Notes: a model not told the origin generated them from the sequence alone. A stretch of DNA of 64,000 nucleotides from Gammaproteobacteria bacterium (GCA_018819515.1 JAHJPX010000017.1:195921-259920); one strand, 5' to 3'. Positions 1 through 8,826 are shown, numbered from the stretch's first letter. Numbers and translations: made by a program.

Positions 1-539
1 GCGCGATCCGGATAGCCGAGTTCGATGCGCATGAGAAACCGGTCGAGCTGCGATTCGGGCAGCGGGAAGGTGCCGATTTGATACTGGGGGTTTTGCGTGG
101 CGATGACGAAGAAGGGCGCCGGCAGCGGCCGTGTCTGGCCTTCGGCGGTCACTTGCCGCTCCTCCATCGCCTCGAGCAGTGCGCTTTGCGTCTTCGGCGT
201 CGCGCGGTTGATTTCGTCGGCCAGCACGACCTGGGCGAAGATCGGCCCGGGATGGAAGTTGAAGGCGCTGCTGTCGCGGTCGTAGATTGAGACGCCGAGA
301 ATGTCAGCCGGCAGCATGTCGCTGGTGAACTGGATGCGCTGGAAATTCAGTCCGAGCAACTGCGCCAACACATGCGCCAGCGTGGTCTTCCCGACGCCGG
401 GCAGATCCTCGATCAGCAGGTGTCCGCGCGCCAGCAGGCAGGCCAGCGCGAGCCGCAACTGGTGGTCCTTGCCGAGAATGACTCGGCTGGCGGCGGCGAT
501 GACGCCGTCCATGGAAGTGTTGGGGTCGGGTGCGCGCAT
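1..539 (-). CDS. MoxR-family AAA+ ATPase (N-terminal part, cut by window edge)
   Basis: Reading leftwards from the ATG at 539 gives about 179 residues of a MoxR-type AAA+ ATPase, a chaperone-like ATPase that usually acts with DUF58/VWA proteins. The Walker A motif GVGKTT lies at residues 48-53. A Walker B-like segment LADEIN precedes a sensor region VIATQNP, followed by the LPESQLDRF segment typical of MoxR. The frame is open to base 1, so the C-terminal third is missing. The gene is divergent from the deacetylase-like gene at 619 with about 80 bp between them. The substrate cannot be told without the downstream genes. Confidence 0.9.
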   Translation of the reverse strand, partial: MRAPDPNTSMDGVIAAASRVILGKDHQLRLALACLLARGHLLIEDLPGVGKTTLAHVLAQLLGLNFQRIQFTSDMLPADILGVSIYDRDSSAFNFHPGPIFAQVVLADEINRATPKTQSALLEAMEERQVTAEGQTRPLPAPFFVIATQNPQYQIGTFPLPESQLDRFLMRIELGYPDR

Positions 540-618
540 GGTGCCGGGATGCCGCCTTCAGGCGGACGAAAAATCAGTTCATAATCATGATTCCGATCGA
601 TTGTATGCCAATCCCGAA

Positions 619-1542
619 ATGACCACGGCCTTCATCACCCATCGCGAATGCTGGCGACACGACATGGGCACACACCATCCGGAGTGCCCCGAACGCCTCG
701 GCGCGATACAGGATCGCCTGATCGCGGCCGGCCTCGATCTCTATCTCTCCTTCCACGATGCGCCGCTGGCTGAAATGGAACATTTGCTGCGCGTGCATTC
801 GCGCAAGTACATCGAGATGGTCGAGGAAAGCGCGCCCGAGCATGGCATCCACCACCTCGACCCGGATACGGCGATGAGTCCGGGCACCTGGCGCGCGGCG
901 CTGCGCTCAGCCGGTGCGGGGGTGATGGCCGTCGACATCGTCATGCGCGGCGAGGCGCCGAACGCCTTCTGCGCCGTCCGCCCGCCCGGGCATCATGCCG
1001 AGCGCTCGCGGGCGATGGGGTTCTGTTTCTTCAACAACGTCGCCGTCGCAGCCAGTCACGCTTTGGAGGAGTGGAACCTGCAACGCGTGGCCATCATCGA
1101 TTTCGACGTGCACCACGGCAACGGGACGGAAGACATATTCGCCAACGACGGGAAGGTGCTGATGGTCAGTACTTTCCAGCACCCCTTCTATCCGTACAGC
1201 GGCACCGAAAACCCGGCCTCGAACATGGTCAACGTGCCAATCAAGGCGGGCACCCGCGGCGACGGCTTCCGCGAGATCGTCACCGAAACCTGGCTGCCGC
1301 GCCTGCGCGAGTTCGCGCCGGAGATGATTTTCATTTCCGCCGGCTTCGACGCGCACTACGAGGACGACATGGGCTCGGTCGGTCTGGTCGAGTCCGACTA
1401 CGCCTGGGTTACCGAGCAGATCAAGGCGGTGGCGAAGGAAAGCGCGCAGGGCCGTATCGTCTCCATCCTCGAAGGCGGCTACAACCTTTCTGCGCTGGCG
1501 CGCAGCGTGTCGGCCCATATCAAGGTGCTGGCCGATCTGTAA
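619..1542 (+). CDS. Histone deacetylase superfamily amidohydrolase
   Basis: A 307-residue zinc-dependent deacetylase of the HDAC/acetoin-utilisation/acetylpolyamine amidohydrolase superfamily. The signature RPPGHH is at residues 121-126. FDVHHGNG (162-169) supplies the Asp and His metal ligands, and SAGFDAH (about 245) the second Asp. LEGGYN near the end is the usual glycine-tyrosine loop. The frame is open further upstream, to 301, but that extension overlaps the divergent moxR gene and has no family similarity. The ATG at 619, where MTTAFITH begins, is therefore preferred. Bacterial members deacetylate acetyl-lysine or acetylpolyamines; the substrate here is unknown. Confidence 0.9.
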   Translation: MTTAFITHRECWRHDMGTHHPECPERLGAIQDRLIAAGLDLYLSFHDAPLAEMEHLLRVHSRKYIEMVEESAPEHGIHHLDPDTAMSPGTWRAALRSAGAGVMAVDIVMRGEAPNAFCAVRPPGHHAERSRAMGFCFFNNVAVAASHALEEWNLQRVAIIDFDVHHGNGTEDIFANDGKVLMVSTFQHPFYPYSGTENPASNMVNVPIKAGTRGDGFREIVTETWLPRLREFAPEMIFISAGFDAHYEDDMGSVGLVESDYAWVTEQIKAVAKESAQGRIVSILEGGYNLSALARSVSAHIKVLADL

Positions 1543-1587
1543 GTTAGAATCGAACTTTTTGCGGCGCCCTCACCTAAGGGCAAGGAT

Positions 1588-2478
1588 ATGGCCACTATTA
1601 CCATTCAGGGTTCTCTTCCCGCGATAGTTACGCCGATGCACGAGGACGGCAGCCTCGACCTGCCGCGCTTGCGCAGCCTGGTCGAATGGCACATTGGCGA
1701 GGGGTCGGACGGCATCGTCGTCGTCGGCACCACCGGCGAATCGCCGACAGTCGATTTCGAGGAACATTGCCAACTGATAGAAACGACTGTCGAACAGGCT
1801 GCCGGTCGGGTGCCGGTGATTGCCGGTACAGGCGCCAACTCGACGGCGGAAGCGATCGAACTGGCCGGCTTCGCCGCCAAGTCGGGCGCGACGGCGCATC
1901 TTTCTGTCGTGCCTTACTACAACAAGCCGACTCAGGAAGGGCTCTACCGGCATTTCAAGACGATTGCCGAGGCGGTGGATCTGCCTATGGTCCTCTACAA
2001 CGTACCGGGCCGTACCGGCGCCGATCTGGGTAACGATACCGCGCTACGTCTGGCGCAGGTACCGGGCATCATCGGCATCAAGGATGCCACTGGCGGCATC
2101 GAGCGCGGTGCCGACCTAATCAAGCGCGCGCCAACGGGCTTCTCGGTGCTTTCCGGCGACGATGGCACCGGGCTGGCGCTGACGCTGCTGGGTGGGCGCG
2201 GCGTGATTTCGGTGACTGCCAACGTGGCGCCGCGCCTGATGCACGAGATGATTGCGGCCGCGCTGGCCGGCGATCTGCAGACGGCGCGTTCCATAAACTT
2301 CCGCCTGCTGTCATTGCATCGGCACCTGTTCGTGGAAGCCAACCCGATACCGGTCAAGTGGGCCTGCGTCGAGATGGGGCTGATCCAGAATGGCCTGCGC
2401 CTGCCGATGACGCCGCTCTCTACCGAGCATCACGAACGCGTGCGTTCCGCGTTGCGCGAAGCCGGCATCCAACTCTGA
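1588..2478 (+). CDS. dapA: 4-hydroxy-tetrahydrodipicolinate synthase
   Basis: A 296-residue TIM-barrel class I aldolase. It condenses pyruvate with aspartate semialdehyde in the first committed step of lysine and diaminopimelate synthesis. GTTGES lies at residues 47-52. The catalytic tyrosine is Y137 (LYNVPGRTG) and the Schiff-base lysine is K165 (IIGIKDATG), matching Y133 and K161 of E. coli DapA. The length is normal. bamC starts 16 bp downstream, the same dapA-bamC order as in enterobacteria, so the two are probably co-transcribed. Confidence 0.97.
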   Translation: MATITIQGSLPAIVTPMHEDGSLDLPRLRSLVEWHIGEGSDGIVVVGTTGESPTVDFEEHCQLIETTVEQAAGRVPVIAGTGANSTAEAIELAGFAAKSGATAHLSVVPYYNKPTQEGLYRHFKTIAEAVDLPMVLYNVPGRTGADLGNDTALRLAQVPGIIGIKDATGGIERGADLIKRAPTGFSVLSGDDGTGLALTLLGGRGVISVTANVAPRLMHEMIAAALAGDLQTARSINFRLLSLHRHLFVEANPIPVKWACVEMGLIQNGLRLPMTPLSTEHHERVRSALREAGIQL

Positions 2479-2494
2479 AAACTGTGGGAAATAA

Positions 2495-3610
2495 ATGAAG
2501 CCAAATGTGGTCGTTATCGCTTTGACCGTGTCCGCGCTGCTTGCGGGTTGTGGTTCGATGCTTGGGTCGAACAAGATCGAGTACAAGTCGGCGGGCAAGT
2601 TGCCGCCGCTGGAAGTTCCGCCCGATCTTACCCAACCGGGTCGCGATGATCGTTACGCCGTTCCGGATGTCGCTCCGAAAGGGTCCGCGACCTTTTCCGC
2701 CTATTCCGACGAGCGGAACGACCCGGCGGTGCGCGCAGCCGATGGGAGTGTGTTGCCGGAGGTCGACAAGATGCGCATCGAGCGCGCCGGCAACCAGCGC
2801 TGGCTGGTGGTGCCGGGTACGCCGGACAAGATATGGCCGAAGCTGAAGGAGTTCTGGCAGGGTTTTGGTTTTATCATCAACAAGGAACTGCCCGAGGCCG
2901 GCATCATGGAGACCGACTGGGCCGAGAAGCGCGCCAAGATTCCACAGGGGGCGATCCGCGGTATGCTCAGCAGAGCACTCGATACCCTGTATTCGACACC
3001 CGAGCGCGACAAGTTCCGCACCCGCCTCGAACAAGGCGCTCAGCCCGGCACGACCGAGATCTACATCAGCCACCGCGGCATGTACGAGATTTACATCGAC
3101 GAGGGCAAGGAGCAGACACGCTGGCAGCCGCGGCCCGCCGACCCGGACCTGGAAGCCGAGATGCTGCGCCGATTGATGGTGAGCTTCGGAGTCGACGAAT
3201 CCCGCGCCAAGACGATGGTGGCCGCCGCTCCTCCCGAGGAGCAGGCCAAACTGTTGCCGGGCGGCAGCGGCTTGCAGGTACTGGAACCTTTCGATCGTGG
3301 CTGGCGTCGCGTCGGCCTGGCGCTGGACCGCGTCGGCTTTACTGTTGAAGACCGCGACAGATCGCAAGGCGTCTATTTCGTCCGCTACGTCGATCCGGAA
3401 ACCGGTAAGGCCGAGGACGACGGCTTCTTTTCCAAACTGGCGTTCTGGCGCGACCGCAAGACCGATCCTTCGAAGATTCCGAAACACCGCATCCACGTCA
3501 CGGCGGACGGCGACAACAGCCTGGTACAGGTGTTGACGGCCGAGGGTGGCGTCGATACGTCAGAAACCGGCAAGAAGATCCTGCGCCTGCTGCACGAGCA
3601 ACTGAAGTAG
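2495..3610 (+). CDS. bamC: Outer membrane assembly lipoprotein BamC
   Basis: A 371-residue lipoprotein of the BAM complex, which inserts beta-barrel proteins into the outer membrane. The signal peptide ends in the lipobox LLAGC, with the lipidated cysteine at residue 19. It is followed by the unstructured IEYKSAGKLPPLEVPPDLT stretch, which in E. coli BamC lies along BamD. Two helix-grip domains follow. The assignment rests on this N-terminal pattern, the length and the position directly after dapA. The MBL gene starts 9 bp after the stop. Confidence 0.9.
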   Translation: MKPNVVVIALTVSALLAGCGSMLGSNKIEYKSAGKLPPLEVPPDLTQPGRDDRYAVPDVAPKGSATFSAYSDERNDPAVRAADGSVLPEVDKMRIERAGNQRWLVVPGTPDKIWPKLKEFWQGFGFIINKELPEAGIMETDWAEKRAKIPQGAIRGMLSRALDTLYSTPERDKFRTRLEQGAQPGTTEIYISHRGMYEIYIDEGKEQTRWQPRPADPDLEAEMLRRLMVSFGVDESRAKTMVAAAPPEEQAKLLPGGSGLQVLEPFDRGWRRVGLALDRVGFTVEDRDRSQGVYFVRYVDPETGKAEDDGFFSKLAFWRDRKTDPSKIPKHRIHVTADGDNSLVQVLTAEGGVDTSETGKKILRLLHEQLK

Positions 3611-3619
3611 GGGAGGCGG

Positions 3620-4378
3620 ATGCGGTTTGCCTCTCTCGGCAGCGGCAGCCGCGGCAACGCGCTGGTCGTCGAGGTCGGGAAGACGCGCGTCCTGCTCGAC
3701 TGCGGATACGGGCCGCGGATTCTCGAGGCCCGGCTGGCCCGCGCCGGGCTGGAGCCAGGCGACCTTGACGCCATTCTGGTTACCCACGAACATGCCGACC
3801 ACGTCGGCGGCGTTGCCGCCTGCGCCCGCCGTTTCGGTGTTGATGTCTTGCTGACCCACGGCACGCTCGCGTCGACCGCGTTGGACGATGTGACCGTTCG
3901 CGTCATCGACAGCCATGCGCCGTTTGCCATCGGCGACATGGAGTTGCAGCCGTTTCCGGTTCCGCACGATGCCCGCGAGCCGGTGCAGTTCGTGTTTTCG
4001 GACGGTGACCACCGACTCGGCGTGCTGACCGATGCCGGCTGCGTGACACCGCACATGGTCGACATGTTGTCCGGTTGCGAAGCGTTGGTACTGGAATGCA
4101 ACCACGACGCGACGCTGCTGGCAGCGGGACGCTACCCCCAACATTTGAAGCACAGGATTGCCGGCCGCTTCGGCCACCTCGACAATGCGGCGGCGGCGCA
4201 GTTGCTGGCGCAAATCGATCGTGCCCGGTTAAGGCACGTCGTTGCAGCGCATCTGAGCCAGGAAAACAACACGCCGGCGCTGGCGACCGGGGCGCTGGCA
4301 GCAGTACTCGGCTGCACGCCCGACTGGATCGGCGTCGCCGATCAGGATGCGGGTTGCGGTTGGCGGGACGTCGCCTGA
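3620..4378 (+). CDS. MBL-fold metallo-hydrolase (YycJ/WalJ-like)
   Basis: A 252-residue metallo-beta-lactamase-fold hydrolase. The metal-binding motif THEHADHVGG is at about residues 55-64. A further aspartate lies in LTDAGCVT, a histidine in LECNHD, and a late histidine in VVAAHLS. The N-terminus FASLGSGSRGNALVV is typical of the YycJ subgroup of single-domain phosphodiesterase or nuclease-like enzymes. It is the last gene of the apparent dapA-bamC-MBL operon and is convergent with the small gene at 4401-4883. The physiological substrate is not evident. Confidence 0.88.
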   Translation: MRFASLGSGSRGNALVVEVGKTRVLLDCGYGPRILEARLARAGLEPGDLDAILVTHEHADHVGGVAACARRFGVDVLLTHGTLASTALDDVTVRVIDSHAPFAIGDMELQPFPVPHDAREPVQFVFSDGDHRLGVLTDAGCVTPHMVDMLSGCEALVLECNHDATLLAAGRYPQHLKHRIAGRFGHLDNAAAAQLLAQIDRARLRHVVAAHLSQENNTPALATGALAAVLGCTPDWIGVADQDAGCGWRDVA

Positions 4379-4400
4379 CCCGGTCGACAGAAAGGCGTTT

Positions 4401-4883
4401 TTATAGGCCGGCAGTGGCCCAAGGCGTGCAAGGTGCGGATTCGTTCCACAGGTCGCTGGCGCGCTGCCACCAGGGTTCGAGTTCTGCCGGCATGGCGGTG
4501 ACCAGCTTGCCGCGCGCGTGATCGACATGGAAGCGGATGGTGCCGTTGCCTTGTTCGGCGAGCACCCAGCAGTCGGCCAGATGGCGCAGATGTTCGGGTG
4601 TCTGCCGGACTTCGACGTGGTGGGCATGGTCGCGCAGGAGCGACAGCAGGCGGGGCAGGCGCGATTGCAGGGGCGCCACGTCGTGCACGACCACGTGCAA
4701 CTGGCTGAGCGTGGAGGTGGAGAGAAAGCGGTTCAGCAACTCCACCTGCGCGATTTCATCGAACCCCATGCGCAACAGGTCGCGGTCGAAGATGTGGATC
4801 TCGCGTTGCGCGCCCGCTAGCGTGCGGGCGATCGCGGCGCGGTAGCCGGCTTCGCTGTCGAAATGTTCGATTACGCCATTCAT
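4401..4883 (-). CDS. Conserved hypothetical protein (phospholipase D-like N-terminus)
   Basis: A 160-residue cytoplasmic protein with no signal peptide or membrane segment. The beginning (AGAQREIHIFDRDLLRMGFD) resembles the strand-helix pattern of phospholipase D-like folds, but no HKD motif is present. The start codon overlaps the stop of the upstream cupin oxygenase gene (ATGA at 4880-4883). The two are thus translationally coupled and probably functionally linked. I do not recognise a specific function. Confidence 0.75.
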   Translation of the reverse strand: MNGVIEHFDSEAGYRAAIARTLAGAQREIHIFDRDLLRMGFDEIAQVELLNRFLSTSTLSQLHVVVHDVAPLQSRLPRLLSLLRDHAHHVEVRQTPEHLRHLADCWVLAEQGNGTIRFHVDHARGKLVTAMPAELEPWWQRASDLWNESAPCTPWATAGL

Positions 4884-5992
4884 GGCAGGTAAGCGAAGCC
4901 GCAGCGATACCAGTCGTGGAGCAATGCCAGCGCCGCATCGCTGAAGTCCTGCGGCGGCAGCTCACGCGCGTCGGCCAACTGGCGGAAAAGCGACCGATCC
5001 CGGCGTGTCACCACGACTGACTCTCCGTTGAGGTAGAAGCAGTCCTCGGCGAACAGCAATTGGCTGCGCGCGTCGAGGCGGATGCCGCGGCGTTTCAGGG
5101 CGGTGGCGAAACGGCTTTCACCGAGGGGCTTTTCCGGTGGCTCGAAAAATACATGCGGTTTCGGTTCGGTCAGATAGGCGCCGAGAAAATCGCGCACGGT
5201 ATCCCGGTTCCAGCGGATGCGGCCAACCATGTCGGCGACCTGGTCGATCATCGGGGCGCCGATTTTGCCCGGGTGTTTTTGCAGTTTGAGGTCCGGATCG
5301 TGGTAGCGGTCGGGCACCGCGACGCGATCCTGCAGGAAGGTCAGGAACTGTTCGGCCAGATCCTGTGCCGGCGGGGCGCGGAAACCGACGGAGTAGGTCA
5401 TGCATTCGCCAACGGCGACCCCGTCGTGCGCCCACTCCGGTGGCAGGTAGAGCAGGTCGCCGGGTTCCAGCACCCAGTCGTGCACGGGGCGGAAGTCCTT
5501 GAGGATGCGGATCGGCAAGCCTTCAATCAGAGTTTGGTCGATCTGGTTGCCGATGCGCCAGCGGCGTCTCCCCATGCCTTGCAGGAGGAATACGTCGTAG
5601 CTGTCGAAGTGGGGGCCGACGCCGCCGCCGTCGGTGGCATAGCTGACCATCAGGTCGTCGAGGCGTGCGTAGGGGATGAAACTGAATTTCCGCATCATCT
5701 CGTCGGCCTGCGGCAGCAGCATGTTGAGGCCCTGCACCAGCACCGTCCAGGGCTTGGTCTTGCGGCGCAGGGCGGTGCGGGAGAAGGGGCCGTGGGAAAT
5801 GGTCCAGCCGCCCGCCTGCGAAACGAAGCGCGATTCGACATCCTCGCGGCAGGAAAGCTCCAGCATTTCGTCGCGCGTGAGCAGCCCGGTGAAGCCGGGC
5901 AGGGCGTTGCGGACCAGCAGCGGCTTCTTCTGCCAATATTCGGAAAGGAACTGCTCGGCCGTCAGGCCGCCCAGCAGGGTAGTGATCATCAT
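4880..5992 (-). CDS. JmjC-type cupin oxygenase, RoxA/YcfD-like ribosomal protein hydroxylase
   Basis: A 370-residue cupin-4/JmjC-fold 2-oxoglutarate and Fe(II) dependent oxygenase, like E. coli RoxA (YcfD), which hydroxylates an arginine of ribosomal protein L16. The N-terminus has EYWQKKPLLVRNAL, typical of the family. The iron-binding HxD is in VGPHFDSYDVFLLQG, followed by RRWRIG and a second histidine in LPPEWAHDGVA. The frame is open another 119 codons upstream, but that extension would overlap the divergent rlmD gene. The ATG pair at 5992 is therefore taken as the start. Only 34 bp separate it from rlmD, so both promoters share this gap. Confidence 0.88.
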   Translation of the reverse strand: MMITTLLGGLTAEQFLSEYWQKKPLLVRNALPGFTGLLTRDEMLELSCREDVESRFVSQAGGWTISHGPFSRTALRRKTKPWTVLVQGLNMLLPQADEMMRKFSFIPYARLDDLMVSYATDGGGVGPHFDSYDVFLLQGMGRRRWRIGNQIDQTLIEGLPIRILKDFRPVHDWVLEPGDLLYLPPEWAHDGVAVGECMTYSVGFRAPPAQDLAEQFLTFLQDRVAVPDRYHDPDLKLQKHPGKIGAPMIDQVADMVGRIRWNRDTVRDFLGAYLTEPKPHVFFEPPEKPLGESRFATALKRRGIRLDARSQLLFAEDCFYLNGESVVVTRRDRSLFRQLADARELPPQDFSDAALALLHDWYRCGFAYLP

Positions 5993-6026
5993 CTGATTAT
6001 AATCCCCGCCTTTTCTCGGAATCACC

Positions 6027-7322
6027 ATGCCGGAAGCCACTGTCGAATCGCTGGACCAGGAAGGACGCGGCGTCGCGCACGTCGACGGCAAGGTGATCTT
6101 CATCGAGCGTGCGTTACCGGGCGAGCGCGTCGAGTATGCGAGTTTTCGCCGCAAGCCGACGTACGAAAAGGCGCAGGCGGTGCGCATTCTCAGTGAATCG
6201 AGCCAGCGGGTCACGCCGCGTTGCCCGCACTTTGGCGTCTGCGGCGGCTGCAGCATGCAGCATCTGGAGGCATCGGCACAGACGGCCGCCAAGCAGCGCG
6301 TGCTCGAAGATGCACTTTGGCATCTGGCGCGGCTGAAGCCGGAAACCATGCTGGCGCCAATTTCCGGACCCGCCTGGGGCTATCGCCATCGCGCCCGCCT
6401 TTCGGTGCGCAACGTAGCGAAGAAGGGCGGCGTGCTGGTCGGCTTCCACGAGCGACGCAGCAGCTATGTCGCGGTGATGAATTCCTGCGCGGTGCTGCCG
6501 CCGGTGGTGTCCGCACTGATCGAACCGCTGAAGACGCTGATAGGGAGCATGTCGCGGCCGGATCGCCTGCCGCAGATCGAGGTGTCGGTCGGTGACGAGC
6601 AGTGTGCGCTGGTGCTGCGAAATCTGGAGCCGCTGACGGAGGACGATCTGGAACGCTTGCGCCGTTTCGCCGACGAGTATCCGGTTACCTGGTATCTGCA
6701 GCCCGGCGGCCCCGACACTGCGACGCTGTTCCACCCGCCAGAAGCGCTACCGCTCACGTACAGCCTGCCCGACTTCGGCGTCGCGCTGCACTTTCGTCCG
6801 ACCGATTTCACGCAGGTCAACCACGGCATCAACCGCATGCTGGTGCGTCGCGCGATGGTTCTGCTCGGCCCCGCGCCGGGCGAGCGCATCGGCGATCTGT
6901 TCTGCGGCCTGGGCAATTTCACGCTGCCGATTGCCGCGCTCGGCGCGACGGTGGTCGGCGTCGAGGGCGCGAAGGCGCTTGTCGAGCGCGCGCGCGCGAA
7001 TGCCGAGTTGAACGGCCTCGCGCAGCGCTGCGAATTCCATGTGGCCAACCTGTTCGAGGCGACGCCGGAGAGCCTCGCTGCGCTTGGCCGGTTCGACAAA
7101 CTGCTGATCGATCCGCCGCGCGAGGGCGCGGCCGAACTGGTCAAATCACTGGGCGAAGACGGTCCGGCACGGATCGTCTATGTGTCGTGCAACCCGGCGA
7201 CACTGGCGCGCGACGCCGCGATCCTGGTGCATGAGAAGGGTTATGTGTTGCGCAGCGCCGGCATCGCCAGCATGTTCCCGAACACCTCGCACGTCGAGTC
7301 GATCGCGCTTTTCGAACGCTAG
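6027..7322 (+). CDS. rlmD: 23S rRNA (uracil-1939-C5)-methyltransferase RlmD
   Basis: A 431-residue RumA-type SAM-dependent methyltransferase that methylates U1939 of 23S rRNA. It has an N-terminal TRAM domain at about residues 1-55. Cysteines C66, C72 and C75 of the [4Fe-4S] site lie in PRCPHFGVCGGCSMQH, and the fourth is further on in MNSCAVLPP. The SAM-binding segment is GDLFCGLGNFTLP, and the catalytic cysteine is in YVSCNPATLARD. Length and motif order match the family. It ends in a strong hairpin at 7329-7352 and converges with the Bax-inhibitor gene. Confidence 0.95.
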   Translation: MPEATVESLDQEGRGVAHVDGKVIFIERALPGERVEYASFRRKPTYEKAQAVRILSESSQRVTPRCPHFGVCGGCSMQHLEASAQTAAKQRVLEDALWHLARLKPETMLAPISGPAWGYRHRARLSVRNVAKKGGVLVGFHERRSSYVAVMNSCAVLPPVVSALIEPLKTLIGSMSRPDRLPQIEVSVGDEQCALVLRNLEPLTEDDLERLRRFADEYPVTWYLQPGGPDTATLFHPPEALPLTYSLPDFGVALHFRPTDFTQVNHGINRMLVRRAMVLLGPAPGERIGDLFCGLGNFTLPIAALGATVVGVEGAKALVERARANAELNGLAQRCEFHVANLFEATPESLAALGRFDKLLIDPPREGAAELVKSLGEDGPARIVYVSCNPATLARDAAILVHEKGYVLRSAGIASMFPNTSHVESIALFER

Positions 7323-7328
7323 AAAGCG

Positions 7329-7352
7329 ATACGCCGCCCGCAGGCGGCGTAT
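7329..7352. terminator. Perfect 10-bp hairpin between convergent genes
   Basis: ATACGCCGCC at 7329-7338 and GGCGGCGTAT at 7343-7352 pair perfectly around a CGCA loop. It begins 6 bp after the rlmD stop and overlaps the dispersed repeat copy at 7346-7370. There is no clean T-tract immediately after it on either strand, so a factor-independent terminator role is likely but not certain. Confidence 0.6.
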
Positions 7353-7370
7353 TGTCACGGCTGACTTTTC
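7346..7370 (-). repeat. Dispersed 25-bp element, copy 1
   Basis: Minus-strand copy: GAAAAGTCAGCC, then a diverged GTGACAATACGCC second half. It lies 23 bp past the rlmD stop and overlaps the right arm of the hairpin at 7329-7352. It reads in the usual orientation relative to the rlmD transcript. Confidence 0.8.
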
Positions 7371-7373
7371 AGG

Positions 7374-8069
7374 TCAGTCGCGTTCGCCGGAAAACGCCAT
7401 CAGCAGGTGCAGCAGGCTGACGAAGACGTTATAGATGTCGAGATACACCGCCAGCGTTGCCGAGACGTAGTTGGTTTCGCCGCCTTGGACGATACGGTTG
7501 ATGTCGTACAGGATATAGGCAGAAAACAGCACCACAAAAATCGCCGAGAGGGCCAGCGAAAGCGCAGGGATCTGGAAGAACATGTTGGCGATCATCGCCA
7601 CCAAGCCGAGGAGCAGGCCGGCGAACAGGAATTTGCCAAGGCCCGACAGGTCGCGTTTGGTGGTCGAGGCCACGCCCGCCAGCGCGAAGAAGATCGCGCC
7701 CGTTCCGCCCGCGGCCAGGCCGATCAGCGTACCGCCATTGCTGAAACCCAGCGCAACTTGCAGGATGCGCGAGAGCATCAGGCCCATGAAGAAGGTGAAG
7801 CCCAGCAGCAGCGCGACACCGACGCCGCTGTTCTTGTTTTTCTCGATGCCCCACATGAAGCCCCAAGCGACCCCGATGAACAGCAGGAAGGCCATGAAGG
7901 GACTGCCGGCGAGGAACGAGAACTGCATCTGGATGCCGACTAATGCGCCTAATACCGTCGGTACCATCGACAGAGCAAGCAGGGCGTAGGTATTGCGCAG
8001 GACGCGGTTGGTTTGCAGCGCCGAACCGCCGGCGGTACCGCCGCGGATGACTTCGTAGTTGCTATTCAT
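7374..8069 (-). CDS. Bax inhibitor-1/YccA family membrane protein
   Basis: A 231-residue inner-membrane protein with about seven hydrophobic helices, for example ALLALSMVPTVLGALVGI, FMAFLLFIGVAWGFMWG and AIFVVLFSAYILYDI. The YILYDINRIVQGG segment and the short charged C-terminus are typical of the BI-1/TMBIM family. E. coli YccA, a member, modulates FtsH proteolysis; others are proton-dependent calcium leak channels. The start is supported by an AGGAG about 9 bp upstream of the ATG. It is monocistronic and converges with rlmD. Confidence 0.92.
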   Translation of the reverse strand: MNSNYEVIRGGTAGGSALQTNRVLRNTYALLALSMVPTVLGALVGIQMQFSFLAGSPFMAFLLFIGVAWGFMWGIEKNKNSGVGVALLLGFTFFMGLMLSRILQVALGFSNGGTLIGLAAGGTGAIFFALAGVASTTKRDLSGLGKFLFAGLLLGLVAMIANMFFQIPALSLALSAIFVVLFSAYILYDINRIVQGGETNYVSATLAVYLDIYNVFVSLLHLLMAFSGERD

Positions 8070-8161
8070 GTGTGGCTTCTCCTGATTTTGCGTGAATCCA
8101 GCCGTTAGAGTGGGGCCGGACCGGGAAGTTTCAAGGCGCGGATGACCCCGCTGGCGACATC

Positions 8162-8183
8162 GCTGTCGCCCTTCGGCGACAGC
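8162..8183. other. 9-bp perfect hairpin with CTTC loop
   Basis: GCTGTCGCC at 8162-8170 and GGCGACAGC at 8175-8183 form a perfect stem in the 170-bp gap between the BI-1 gene and the truncated flavoprotein gene. There is no T-tract on either side. It may be a terminator remnant or an RNA structure in one of the two divergent leaders. Nothing else was recognised in this gap. Confidence 0.4.
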
Positions 8184-8242
8184 TTCGACCCTCGCTACTT
8201 AACTGACAGCATAACGAAAAATCCTGACAGAGGGGCACGATC

Positions 8243-8728
8243 ATGGTTGAAAGTCGATTTCTCGGTACGCGTAGCCAAACTCAGGCGCCTGCCCGCCCGG
8301 CTTCGCCGCTGAAAGTGGTCGGGAACTCGGGCTCCGTGGAAAGCAGCCGCAAGAGTGTCGCGGATCGGCGCATCCGGACGGTTGTGATCGGCTCTCACGG
8401 TGTAGTGGGCGCCAACATGGCCCGTTTTCTCAAGCTTTGGGCTGGGAAAAGGTTGGATGTCACCCTGGTCGAGCCGGATTGCGATGCGCACTGGTCGGAT
8501 TCCCCTGCAGCCGAGGGGAGCAGTGACGGGTTTTCCGAGTATTTTCCGTACGATCCCCATTGTCTTCAGGATCGCTATGGCATCCGTGTGATAGGTGCCA
8601 GCGTTGCCAGCATCGATCCATATGGCCGCGCCTTGGTGCTGGCAGATGGTTCACGGCTGGAATACGACCGGCTGGAAATCGCTTCGGGCGCCCGGCTGAT
8701 CGATCAAGCTGTTTCGGTCGCGGCGTAG
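8243..8728 (+). pseudogene. Truncated flavocytochrome c sulfide dehydrogenase-like flavoprotein
   Basis: A 161-residue product whose residues about 43-158 resemble the N-terminal FAD-binding part of FCSD/FccB-type sulfide dehydrogenase flavoproteins. Telltale parts are VVIGSHGVVGANMARFLKLW, LDVTLVEPD, YGIRVIGASVASIDP and LVLADGSRLEYDRLEIASGARL. The family usually exceeds 400 residues; here the frame stops at 8728, and the catalytic cysteines and NAD-binding half are missing. The dinucleotide motif is GxxGxxG rather than the usual GxGxxG. The break lies just before a decayed tRNA-Ser, which suggests loss of the 3' end during recombination. It may still make a short protein. Confidence 0.55.
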
Positions 8729-8756
8729 GGAACAGACGCTTTCGCCGCAGGAGTGT

Positions 8757-8826
8757 TGGCGGAGCGGTGAGATTCGAACTCACGGCTGTTTCTTCTTGTG
8801 CTGGTTTTCGGACCGGCGCGCTTTCC
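8757..8826 (-). pseudogene. Decayed tRNA-Ser (3' two thirds)
   Basis: On the minus strand the T-arm and 3' end (GAGTTCGAATCTCACCGC, then TCCGCCA) closely match the intact tRNA-Ser at 10155-10244. An anticodon-arm-like CCGGT, CCGAAAA, CCAG segment precedes them. The variable arm has lost its pairing, and the D-arm and 5' acceptor strand cannot be found. The homology extends past the 3' end (8744-8783 against 10142-10183). With the intact copy it brackets the low-GC glycosyltransferase gene. Confidence 0.7.

Noticed and set aside
8757..8826. Functional tRNA-Ser(CGA)
   Set aside because: The T-arm and part of the anticodon arm are present, but the 5' acceptor strand, D-arm and a paired variable arm are missing.
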